A stretch of DNA of 64,000 nucleotides, taken from the NCBI GenBank assembly GCA_965230635.1, contig CBDDLJ010000023.1, positions 89,863 to 153,862 on the forward strand, given 5' to 3'. Both the position numbers and the translations under genes were made by a program. The stretch comes from CBDDLJ01 sp965230635 (lineage in GTDB: Bacteria; Pseudomonadota; Gammaproteobacteria; UBA1113). Below, in pieces: positions 38,581 to 48,800 of this stretch. The notes beneath the pieces are model-generated. The model ran no database searches, was not told where the DNA came from, and saw nothing but the letters and a program-made list of their open reading frames with translations. How positions within the stretch are numbered: the first letter of the stretch is position 1; each line of letters starts with the position of its first letter.

Positions 38581-38645
38581 GACAACACTCTTTTCACTCA
38601 CTGTTTTTATGTTACTATTATCATAGATTTATAGCAGAAAAGACA

Positions 38646-40428
38646 ATGATGAATCACCGTTTTATTTGTACCCTATGTGTTTTTCTATTTGCTGTACTTC
38701 AGCCTATTGTGAGTTATGCCGCTCAGCTGGAATTCGCTATTTCTGGATTACGTGATCCAGCTTTATCTAATGCCTTGTATATTCTTGAAACAGAGAAAAA
38801 GCTGCAAACACCATTAACTAACGAAAAAATTGAAAAACTATCGGAGCAAGCTCCTGCTCTCATCCTAATGGGCATGCAACCTTTTGGTTATTTCAAAGCA
38901 AAAATTCAATTGGTCAGTTTAAAAGAAGTCAACGACGATCAATGGGGTCGCAACATATCAAGTTGAACGTGGCCCTAAATTAAACATCACACAGTTAAAT
39001 GTTGCCATTACTGGCGCAGGCCGTCACTTAAAACCGTTTCAAAAACTGTTACAAGATTTTCCCCTTGAAAAAAGATCAAGTATTTAAAAGTGAAGCGTAT
39101 CGCAACGCAAGAGATAGTCTAACTGAACTTGCTGCTGAGCTGGGCTTTCTAAATGCACGTTTACATAAACATAGCGTGGTTATCGATAGAAAAAAAATAT
39201 ACTTGCTCCATTGAGTTAATATTGGATACTGGCCCACAATTTTATTTTGGGTCAGTGAATTTTCATGACAGCAATTATGATACCCATTTCTTGGATCGTT
39301 ACGTGCAATTTAATGTCGGTGATAAATACACATCAAGTGCACTGCTGCAATTGCAGCAAAATTTAAATAATTCTGTTTATTTTTTCCTCCGTTTCTGTGC
39401 ACCCACAAGAAAAAAAGGCGCAAAACAACCAAGTGCCTATCAACATCGCGTTAAAAGATCGTAAAAGCAAGTACTACAACCTAGGTCTTGGTATTGGCAC
39501 TGATACTGGCCCACGCACAAACAGCTGCGTTTGATTGGTTTCGGATAACCGATACAGGCCATTATTTCACATCCTTTTTACAATTCTCTTCAAGTTCAAA
39601 GCCAGCTTGCAAGCCCGCTATATCATTCCCGGAAAAAACCCGGTCACTGACGAGTACTTCATTGGTAGCAGCATTGAGCAAGAAGACATTAATCACAACC
39701 GTGGAGAAACACAAAAAATTAGTATTGGTCGCATTGATGGTATCAATGAGTGGAAACGCACGCTATCACTTAGTATTCAACATGACCACTTTAGCATCAA
39801 CAAGGCTGCTTATGAGACAACCGAGTTGTTGCTTCCTAGCATCAGCTTTCAACGCAGCTATGTTGATAATATTATTTTTCCCCGCCGTGGCTACAGCATC
39901 AAGGCAAAAACATTAGGCAGCGCAAGAAGTTTAGCGTCTAGCATTAACTTTATTCAAGCTAAAATGGATACACAATGGGTCTACAGCCCCTGGGATAAAA
40001 GTCGTATTTTACTCCGCGGTAACCTTGGCGTCACCGGCAGCGATACTATAGAAAAAGTACCACTGTCATTACAGTTTTTTGCAGGCGGCTCGCAAAGCAT
40101 CCGTGGTTATGATTACCAGGAATTAGGCCCTGGCCGTTATCTTATGATTGGCAACCTTGAATACCAACATCAAGTCAAAGGCAATTGGTGGGGTGCACTA
40201 TTCACTGACGCAGGTAATGCAATTAATTGCTTCCACAATGCCGCCGAATGTTTTAATGGCGACGTTACCCCATCAAGCATTCATTTGGGGCACATTTTAA
40301 AATACAGTATTGGCGTTGGAGTTATGTATGTGTCACCCATTGGCCCAATAGAAGTCACTTTGGCAAAACCAATGGCTGATCGTAACAAGCCAATAAAAAT
40401 CCAATTTACCATGGGAGCAAATCTGTGA
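38646..40428 (+). pseudogene. tamA: Outer-membrane translocation protein TamA, multiply frameshifted
   Basis: Omp85-family protein that, with TamB, assembles outer-membrane proteins. The signal peptide and POTRA-type N-terminus begin at 38646. The frame is broken at about 38944-38947 (G4), 39061-39064 (C4), 39190-39197 (A8), 39380-39385 (T6), 39519-39521 (A3) and 39585-39600. The intact C-terminal barrel runs from about 39600 to 40428 with ASLQARYIIPGKNPVTDEY, FFAGGSQSIRGYDYQELGP, and the ending GPIEVTLAKPMADRNK. Most breaks are one extra base in a homopolymer. tamB overlaps its stop by 4 bases and is intact, which sits oddly with a dead tamA. Confidence 0.85.
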
Positions 40429-43403
40429 TCAAAAAGATGCTGTACAGTTTCCTAGTTTTCGTCATGGCTTTAATTCTTATTGTCTACCTCTGCCTTACTA
40501 CTACTGTTGGTAATCAAATATTATTTAACATCGCTAAGATTAGCCTGCCTGGAAAAATTACCTTACAACAATTACAGGGTAATTTGCATTCAGGATTACA
40601 TTTAAAACAGCTAAGCTATAAAACAAAAACGCTATCTCTCTCTCTTGATGAATTACATGGCAGTATAAAAATCACTGCCCTATTGAATAAAACCATTGCA
40701 ATTAAGAACTTGACAATAAAGCAATTGCATATTAGCCAAGCAAAAACGATGAGAAAATCTGACAAAAAGAAAGCAGCTTCTACTTTTTTACCTTTTCATT
40801 TATTGATACAGCAAACCCAATTAATAGACAGCCTGTACCAATACGGTAAGCAACGATGGTCACTGCAGCAGTTAAACATCGATTCAACACTCCCACTGAA
40901 AGACGATGTCATATTGACTGAATTGAAATGGCAGAACTTAAACTTACAAACCACTGACTTGACTCCATTAACCAGCAAATATGGTCAAGCTGCTATTAAA
41001 ACACAAGGAAAGCTGCATAAGAAAAATATTAAAATGCAGTTACAACAATTGTCAGGACAATGGCAAGATCAAGTATTTTCTGGTCATGGTAGTATCGCGA
41101 TTAATAATAACACATGGAACCTTCAAGACATCATCATTAAAGCTGGTAACGCCTATTTATCCCTTAGTGGTAATATAGGAAAAAAATGGCAATTAGCGTG
41201 GGACGCCAACATTCCTAATTTGGCTAACTTTTTACCTAAAACCAAAGGCCAAATTAAAAGCCAAGGCAGCTTAACTGGAAAACGTGCATCGCCTCAAATC
41301 AGCACTAGCTTGTCAGTAAACAATTTGGCACTAAAACATATACAAATAGCCAAACTCACCATGGAAGTACAACCGAATCAGATAACATCTATTACTGGAA
41401 ATAACATTATGTTAGCACAGTGGCAATTGGATAACCTTCATATTAATATCAAACAACACAACAAACAACATACTGCTCAATTATCTGTCCAAACGCCCAC
41501 CTCAAACTTGGAAGTACTGCTGTCTGGAACTGAACAACCACAGCAATGGCCTATTTGGCTAAAAAAATTCACGTTCTCCAGCAAAGAATATGGCACATGG
41601 AAGTTAAATAAAACAGCACGATTCCTTGCTTCAAAGCATGATATTAAACTCAACCGTTTTTGCTTAAAAAACAATAATCAGGCATCTATTTGCGCCCAAG
41701 CCTACTGGAAACCTGAGGAAAAATGGCGGACGCATATACAAGCCCATGCGGTTCCGCTGGAAAGCTTACCGATAAAAAAACAACAAGATATTCAATTAGA
41801 TGGTAATGTATCACTTGATATCAAGTTATCACAAATATTAGATCAACTCACTGGGCATTTTGCTATATCATTATCGCAAGGTAACATCCGTTCTGCTTTC
41901 ATAGAAGAAGAAAGCAGATTAAACTGGCAAAGTGGTAACTGGCAAGGAAAAGTGGATAAAGAGGGACTCAGCTCACATTTCAATTTAACCATCACAGATG
42001 ATTCTGCTATTAGCGGAACACTTAACTTACCCAAATTAAGTTCGTTAGCTACGGATATTAACAAACAAGCAATACAAAGCCATATTCAAGCAAATATCAC
42101 CCAGTTAGCATTTATTCATTTGATTTTTCCCGATATTCAAAAGGCCAAGGGCCATCTTAGCGCAAACTGGCAAATGACAGGCACAGTTGGCTTGCCTGAA
42201 ATTAAAGGTGATGCCAAATTAACACAAGCTAGTTGCCACCTACCCAAAGCAGGCATTACGCTTGATAATATTGATGTCAATATCTCTAGCCCAACATTCA
42301 AACAAGTCAATTATGTCGGTTCCATGCGTGCCAATCAAGGCACCTTGAATATTCAAGGAAATACTAGCTTGTCTACAGCTGGCTTTACAACTAAGCTACA
42401 TTTGACTGGAAAAAATGCATTGATTCTCGATAATACAATTGCTAAATTAACCATTGATCCTGACTTGCAATTGACAATGAAAAATAATCATATTGATTTA
42501 ACAGGAGACATTCACTTGCCGATGGCTATTATCACACCGAAAGATTTCTCTAATGGTGTAACACTATCTGATGATGTCGTCTTTGCTAGTGATATAGATG
42601 AAGCACGACCTAAAACACATTTTTCTAGTCAAGTGACCTTAACGTTAGGTGAGCATGTCTTTTTAAATTATTTGGGCTTAAGCGCACACTTAGGCGGCCA
42701 TATTTCTTTATATGAAAGCTCTTCTAAAATAACCACAGCAATCGGTGAGCTGTATGTAGCAAATGGTTTTTATAATGCTTATAACCAGAAACTCAATATC
42801 AGTCAGGGGCAATTAATGTTCACCGGTGGCCCTGTGACTAATCCCGGTGTTAATATCAAAGCAAGCAAAGAAGTGAATACATTAGCACAATCTAGCGCTT
42901 CAAATGCAAATTACACATCAAATCGTGCTATTGTTGGCATTAGCATTACAGGCACTCTTAAAAAACCGCAACTTGACTTTTTTTCCGATCCGCCTGGCTT
43001 AAGTCAATCTCAAATTTTATCAAATTTAGCCTTGGGAGCCTCTTTAGACGATAGTAAAGGCCGTGAAAAAGAATTAACAAAAGCGCTTTCTTCATCTAAT
43101 ATTAGTAAAAGTCAAGCTGCTATGCTAAAAGAACAATTACAGTATTCACTGGGATTAGACGAATTGAATGTCACCTCTGGTGATGTCTATGATGCCAATA
43201 AAAATTCCATGGTTCAAAACACATCATTAACACTAGGGAAAATGCTATCTCCTCGATTATACATGAGTTATAGTATCGGTTTAATTGAATCGATCAATAT
43301 TTTTAATGTTAATTATAAAATCAATGACGAATGGAAGCTGCGCAGTCAAACAGACTTAAATGCTAGCGCCGTTGACTTAATTTATTCTTTTGATAAGAAT
43401 TAA
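40425..43403 (+). CDS. tamB: Translocation and assembly module protein TamB
   Basis: 992 residues, shorter than E. coli TamB (about 1,260). N-terminal membrane anchor (about 5-27), then a long run of beta-repeats of the bridge-like AsmA/TamB type, and the conserved DUF490 C-terminus: VANGFYNAYNQKLNISQGQLMF, quoted to its YN-LNISQG core, ISITGTLKKPQLDFFSDPP, and SLTLGKMLSPRLYMSYSIGL. TamB spans the periplasm and moves phospholipid and supports outer-membrane protein assembly. The start overlaps the tamA stop (GTGA). Confidence 0.92.
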   Translation: MIKKMLYSFLVFVMALILIVYLCLTTTVGNQILFNIAKISLPGKITLQQLQGNLHSGLHLKQLSYKTKTLSLSLDELHGSIKITALLNKTIAIKNLTIKQLHISQAKTMRKSDKKKAASTFLPFHLLIQQTQLIDSLYQYGKQRWSLQQLNIDSTLPLKDDVILTELKWQNLNLQTTDLTPLTSKYGQAAIKTQGKLHKKNIKMQLQQLSGQWQDQVFSGHGSIAINNNTWNLQDIIIKAGNAYLSLSGNIGKKWQLAWDANIPNLANFLPKTKGQIKSQGSLTGKRASPQISTSLSVNNLALKHIQIAKLTMEVQPNQITSITGNNIMLAQWQLDNLHINIKQHNKQHTAQLSVQTPTSNLEVLLSGTEQPQQWPIWLKKFTFSSKEYGTWKLNKTARFLASKHDIKLNRFCLKNNNQASICAQAYWKPEEKWRTHIQAHAVPLESLPIKKQQDIQLDGNVSLDIKLSQILDQLTGHFAISLSQGNIRSAFIEEESRLNWQSGNWQGKVDKEGLSSHFNLTITDDSAISGTLNLPKLSSLATDINKQAIQSHIQANITQLAFIHLIFPDIQKAKGHLSANWQMTGTVGLPEIKGDAKLTQASCHLPKAGITLDNIDVNISSPTFKQVNYVGSMRANQGTLNIQGNTSLSTAGFTTKLHLTGKNALILDNTIAKLTIDPDLQLTMKNNHIDLTGDIHLPMAIITPKDFSNGVTLSDDVVFASDIDEARPKTHFSSQVTLTLGEHVFLNYLGLSAHLGGHISLYESSSKITTAIGELYVANGFYNAYNQKLNISQGQLMFTGGPVTNPGVNIKASKEVNTLAQSSASNANYTSNRAIVGISITGTLKKPQLDFFSDPPGLSQSQILSNLALGASLDDSKGREKELTKALSSSNISKSQAAMLKEQLQYSLGLDELNVTSGDVYDANKNSMVQNTSLTLGKMLSPRLYMSYSIGLIESINIFNVNYKINDEWKLRSQTDLNASAVDLIYSFDKN

Positions 43404-44185
43404 TGTCTAATCCGTTTGCTTTTTTCTAATAAGTAAACATTGGCAAAAAACAATAGAATGGCAAAACCACCCAATACGATAAAAGAAATACTAACTGGCA
43501 CATCAGACACCCCTAGCATGCTGTACCTAAAGGTGTTAACAATATATAAAATAGGATTAAACAATGAAATGTTATGCCAAAATGGCGGTAAAATATCAAT
43601 CGTATAAAAAACACCCCCTAGATAAATTAAGGGTGTGAGCACAAAAGTTGGGATAAAAGATATATCATCAAAACGTTTAGCAAATATTGCATTGAAAAAT
43701 CCTGCTAAGGAGAAGACACTAGCTGTCAATAATATGATCCAAAACAATATACCCAAATAGGCGAAGGATAAGGAGATATAGAAAAATGCAATAACTGTGA
43801 CAATCAAGCCAACTAACAATCCTCGTAGCACACCACCTAACACATAACCTAGCAAAATAATCACGGAAGGAACAGGTGCAATCAATAATTCATCTAAACT
43901 ATTTTGAAACCGCTGAGTAAAAAATGAAGAAGACACATTTGCATAGGCATTGGTAATGATTGACATCATAATCAATCCTGGTGCTATAAATTCGGTATAA
44001 CTAAAACCAGAAAAGAAACCCAGCCGGGAACCAAGCAAATCGCCAAAAACAGCAAAATATAACATCACCGTAATAGCCGATGGCAATAACGATTGCATCC
44101 AGATACGTATAAATCGGGCAACCTCATGACCGACGATTGTTGAAAAAGCGATAGAATAATGGCGCCAGTTATTATTTTTCTTCAT
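43400..44185 (-). CDS. ABC-2 type exporter permease
   Basis: 261 residues with six hydrophobic segments, of the YadH/ABC-2 permease type: SYTEFIAPGLIMMSIITNAY, FQNSLDELLIAPVPSVIILLG and TPLIYLGGVFYTIDILPPFW by their conserved cores. Substrate unknown. It overlaps the ATPase gene by 14 bases and overlaps the 3' end of tamB by 4 bases on the other strand. Confidence 0.88.
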   Translation of the reverse strand: MKKNNNWRHYSIAFSTIVGHEVARFIRIWMQSLLPSAITVMLYFAVFGDLLGSRLGFFSGFSYTEFIAPGLIMMSIITNAYANVSSSFFTQRFQNSLDELLIAPVPSVIILLGYVLGGVLRGLLVGLIVTVIAFFYISLSFAYLGILFWIILLTASVFSLAGFFNAIFAKRFDDISFIPTFVLTPLIYLGGVFYTIDILPPFWHNISLFNPILYIVNTFRYSMLGVSDVPVSISFIVLGGFAILLFFANVYLLEKSKRIRH

Positions 44186-45098
44186 GCAGTGTTTTTCCTG
44201 TTAATGATAAAAATAACTCTTCTAGTGGATTTATTTTGTTTCGAATACTGATAACCTGAATATTTGCCTCTGTTAAATCGGCAAACAAGGGATTTAATGT
44301 TTTACCTTTTTCTACCTGAACTAATAACATATTCTCATTGATGATTTCTATCACATATCCTTCTACCGTAGGCAGTTTCTGCCATCGCTTTTCAATCATT
44401 AATAAAAATGTTTCCTTATGTAATTTATTGAGTAGTGTATTTTTATCAGCATTTTCAATCAACTCGCCTTGATTAATGATTGCAATATTACGACAGAGTG
44501 ATTCTGCTTCTTCTAAATAATGTGTTGTTAAAATAATCGTAACACCACTGTCATTTAATTCTTGCAAAAAATCCCATATAAAATGTCGTAATTCAACATC
44601 CACACCAGCCGTTGGCTCATCCAAAATTAATAATTGTGGCTCATGCACTAATGCTCTGGCTATCATCAAACGCCTTTTCATACCACCAGATAAATGATGT
44701 GCAGGAGAATGACGTTTATGCCAAAGACCTATTTTATTTAAATAATATTCTGCTTTCTCTCGTGCTATTTTACGAGGAATACCATAGTAGCCTGCTTGAT
44801 TAACAATAATTTGAATGACTTTAGCAAAGATATTAAAATTAAATTCTTGCGGCATTAAGCCAATCATACGCTTCGCTTCGGTATGCTGCAAATCGATGTC
44901 ATGCTGAAAAATAGCGATTTGACCGGCTGTTTTTCGTACTAACGAAGTAATAATCCCTATTGTTGTTGACTTGCCCGCTCCATTTGGCCCCAGCAATCCA
45001 AAGAAATCACCTTTTTTTACGGTAAAAGAAATACCTTTTAACGCTTGATCGCCAGCTGCGTATGTTTTAGTTAGATTTTGAACAGACAAAGCATCCAT
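44172..45098 (-). CDS. ABC transporter ATP-binding protein
   Basis: 308 residues with a full set of ABC motifs: Walker A GPNGAGKSTT (about residues 37-46), signature LSGGMKRRL, Walker B LLILDEPTAGVD and the H-loop TTHYLEEAESL. The C-terminal extension of about 80 residues is typical of the YadG/DrrA-like exporters. It pairs with the overlapping permease gene to form an ABC-2 exporter; the cargo cannot be told. Confidence 0.92.
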   Translation of the reverse strand: MDALSVQNLTKTYAAGDQALKGISFTVKKGDFFGLLGPNGAGKSTTIGIITSLVRKTAGQIAIFQHDIDLQHTEAKRMIGLMPQEFNFNIFAKVIQIIVNQAGYYGIPRKIAREKAEYYLNKIGLWHKRHSPAHHLSGGMKRRLMIARALVHEPQLLILDEPTAGVDVELRHFIWDFLQELNDSGVTIILTTHYLEEAESLCRNIAIINQGELIENADKNTLLNKLHKETFLLMIEKRWQKLPTVEGYVIEIINENMLLVQVEKGKTLNPLFADLTEANIQVISIRNKINPLEELFLSLTGKTLHEEK

Positions 45099-45360
45099 AA
45101 TTACTATTAAAACCCCTTACTCCGACAAAGCATAATAACACACTTATTCTACTTTTATGAGCCAAAAATCATGCTAACAACGAATACTAGTATAATTTTT
45201 AATCTCCAAGATGCTTATCAGTGGCAGCATCCTCAGAAATCCACTCAGTAAATAACACATAAAACCTTGTATTTTAAGCACTGTAGCAATTTTTAACATT
45301 ATTGTTACAATCCCAGGTGAGCTTGGGAGGATGGAATTGAAGCTGTGTAAAACCTAAGGA

Positions 45361-45640
45361 TGCGATCCTGTTAGTCAGGTTTTGCTCTTTTCGGCCCATG
45401 ACAAATTAACGGAGTTGCTCTACCATGACTGGTTGGCATATTAAGGCAAAGCGTTTTTTGCTGGTCATGCCAGAAGCTGATCCAATCTAAGGCAACTTCA
45501 ATCGCTTTTCAACCACCAATAATGTAAGGTAGCCAATTAGCGGCAACACCCCAAATGTTAAGTTTGGGGTTACCCAGTAATTATTCAACTTGTTTAGTCG
45601 CATGTTTTTTGTCCAGTTCTTTAAACAAATATCAAGCAGG
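45361..45640 (-). pseudogene. Decayed IS4-family transposase fragment
   Basis: On the reverse strand a broken frame reads KQVE, stop, LLGNPKLNIWGVAANWLPYI, stop, KAIEVALDWISFWHDQQKT, then MPTSHGRATPLICHGPK. This matches the N-terminal part of IS4-type transposases (the LDW-D-D-Q and HGRATPL blocks). Several stops and missing ends make it non-functional. It abuts the left border of the tandem NACHT array. The rest of 45099-45620 shows nothing recognisable. Confidence 0.65.
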
Positions 45641-45858
45641 ATGATGGATGGTTTGGGATGTGTTATTATTTCTTGGCCAAATTAGGAAGCTCAAACAGGA
45701 ACAATCAATAGGGTTGTATAAATAAAACACTTGGGCGCCTTAAGTTAAAAAATAAAACATTATTTTGTTGATGGTCAGCGATACAGTTTACTAATATCAT
45801 CCGTATCGGAATATTGTGATGAGCCAATTTTTGTGATTATATTGCAACAGGAGGTCTT
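45620..45858 (+). promoter_or_regulatory. Upstream region of NACHT copy 1
   Basis: Related to the intergenic segments of the later copies from about 45620 onward, marking the left limit of the repeated unit. Near its end CGATAC (45779-45784) and GTATCG (45803-45808) form an inverted repeat with 18 bases between, kept in every copy. AGGAGG at 45849-45854 is a perfect ribosome site. A promoter hexamer pair is not clear. Confidence 0.5.
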
Positions 45859-48800
45859 ATGGATAACCGTTCTACTAAGCAACCGGCAGCAAATAATGCA
45901 ATCACTTCAGACATGTCATCAATGGTCCTTAATAAAACACCTGAAATATCAACTGAAAATCTAGCCGGAGAAAAATCTCCACTAACTGACATGCCTTGCA
46001 TTAACATACCTTTTAAAAGTATTTCTGCTTCGGAGCAAGCGCAAGTCAATGTGAGCCTAACGATTAAGGATAGTCTTAATAAAACTGAAAGTCAGCTATC
46101 TCAAGCGCAGCCTGTTTCCCTTGATTTACTGCAACGCTTGCAAACACAATTAACAGCCTGCTATACCGAGACAAGCTTTGTGAACAAGCGCTTATTTGAT
46201 ACAGATTACTTTTCGCTAGGGGATTACTTTGTCAATCTTCAGATGGTAGTGAAAGCCGATGAGACAAATGAAGTAACGCAAAGCAATGACGATAAGTACT
46301 CTCACAAACCGTTACGAGAGCGCGATAGACTGGCCGGTGAAAAAAAAGCTATTGTACCGAGTAAATTGTTTCAACTCTCAGCCTATCAAGATGCCAATGG
46401 CAAGTCACCAGCATCTATCGATACGGTTGTGGTATCCGGGGCAGCAGGTGTAGGGAAGACAACCTTGGTGGATTATATTGCTTACCAATGGGCGCTTTTC
46501 AAACAAAGCACGGGCAAAGAAGGGTTGTGGTCAGATTTTGAAACAGTGCTTATTGTCCGGTGTCGTGATTTACAACCTGATCCATTGGGGCCAGGCACAC
46601 AAGTGAAGGATATAGTCGAACTATTACGCTATGCGTGTTGGGGTCCGTTAGATATTCACTTAGATGAGGCAAGGCAATTACTGACCACGTTGAAAAGCGC
46701 ACCGGAGTCCTGTTTGCTTTTATTGGATGGATTGGATGAACTGCCAGTACCTAAAAAGACCTATTGGCGCAACTTGTTGGTGCAATTATTTCAGTTACCG
46801 TTTAAGAAGTTGGTGACGACAAGGCCTTATGCGATAAGCAATTTACAGCAATGGCTAAGCCATGACGGGTTGGTGGAAATCCAAGGCTTTTCCGATGAGG
46901 ATGTGCCGACGTTTTTTAAAAAACATTTGGGAGCAACTGAGCGTACCAATAATTTTATTAAAGGCATAAAACGGAATCCAGACCTTTGGGCAATAGTGCA
47001 TATCCCGATTAATGCGTATTTACTGAAAATCTGGTGGAAAACCACCTGTCAACAGGATAAGCCGGTACTGCTGAGAGAGATGTCGGTGAGTCATTTGTAT
47101 GAGTCGCTGATGGTGAATGTGTGCCGGCGTTATCTCGCTAAAATAGGTGAGTTGGATGAAAATAAGTTATTAGATGATGAGATGGTATTAGAAATCCCCA
47201 GTATCCGTTGTTTATTGGACACGTTAGGGTGTTGGGCCTTTGAAGGATTAAAGCGGGATAGCGTGCAACTACCCATCAGTTGGTTAAAAGGCGTTCAGAA
47301 CAGTGATGAAAGCCCCACATTATTATCGGCGAATCGACTAAAGCAACTCAATGTGCCAGCGTTGAAAGCATTAGGTTTATTGAAGCAAGTCGGGCGTGCA
47401 ATAGAAGCACAACAAATATATGAGTTTCTCCACTTATCGTTTCAAGAATTTTTAGCGGCAAAGGTGATAACCGTGACGTTGAGACAAGACAAAGAAAAAC
47501 AAAAAACACACTTAACGCAAGTGATTCATCGGTATAAATATCACCCCAACTTCACCTTAGTATGGCCATCGGTAGCCGGTTTGTTGAGTCGATATCCGGC
47601 AGCATTGAATGATTTTCTGTCGATTTTAGTAGCAGGTCCCAAAGACTGGCTTGGTATTCTTGAGTTTGATTTGCTGATGCGTTGTTTGGAATCAAGTTTG
47701 CCCTCTAGTATCGATACAAATGCACTAGGCTTACGGCAGCAAACCTTGTTGCGGGCAGTTAAACGACGTATAAAGCGGCTTAACAAGCTGCCACAAGCAT
47801 TGCAGTGGACTACAATAAATACCTTGCACATGTGTCCTAGGCTCATTCGTTTGAATAACGATACGGTATGGGCGTTCCTTCGGGATGAGACGGTAAAGGA
47901 TTTTGTTCGCGGCAATCTGGCGAGAAGCGCCGTTACGCATTTGTCATCAACCCCAGAATTTGTGGATGCGGTATCGGCGTTACTTCGGGATGAGACGGTA
48001 AAGGGTTCTGTTCGCGGCAATCTGGCGATAAATGCCGTTACGCATTTGTCACAAACCCCAGAGTTAGTGGGTGCGGTATTGGCGTCACTTCGGGATGAGA
48101 CAATAAGTGGTTTTCTTCGCAGCAAGCTGGCGATAAGGATTGTTGCACATTTGTTGCAAATTCCAGAATTGGTAGATGCATTATGGGCGTTCCTTCGGGA
48201 TGAGAAGGTAAGTAAGTATGTTCGCTGCGATCTGACGAGCAGCGCCGTTGCGCATTTGTCACAAACCCCAGAATTTGTGGATGCAGTATGGGCCTTCTTT
48301 CGAGATGAGCAAGTGGATAGATATGTTCGTGGCGCGCTGGCGAGCAGCACCGTTGCGCATTGGTCACAAACCCCAGAATTGGTGGATACAGTATTGGCAT
48401 TCCTTCGGGATGTGCAAATGAGTGGATATGTTCGCTGCAAGCTGGCGAGCAGCGCCGCTGCACATTTTTCACAAACCCCAGAATTGGTGGGTACAGTATT
48501 GGCATTCCTTCGGGATGTGCAAATGAGTGGATATGTTCGCTGCAAGCTGGCGAGCAGCGCCGCTGCACATTTTTCACAAACCCCAGAATTGGTAGATGCG
48601 ATATGGGTGTTCCTTCGGGATGAACAAGTAGGTATAGACGTTCGCTGCAAGTTGGCGGAAGTCGCCGTTGCACATTTGTCACAAACCCCAGAATTTGTGG
48701 ATAAGTTATGGGCATTCCTTCGGGATAAGACGGTAAGTGATTATGTTCGCACCACGCTGGGGATAAACGCCGTTGCGCATTTATCACAAACACAAGAATT

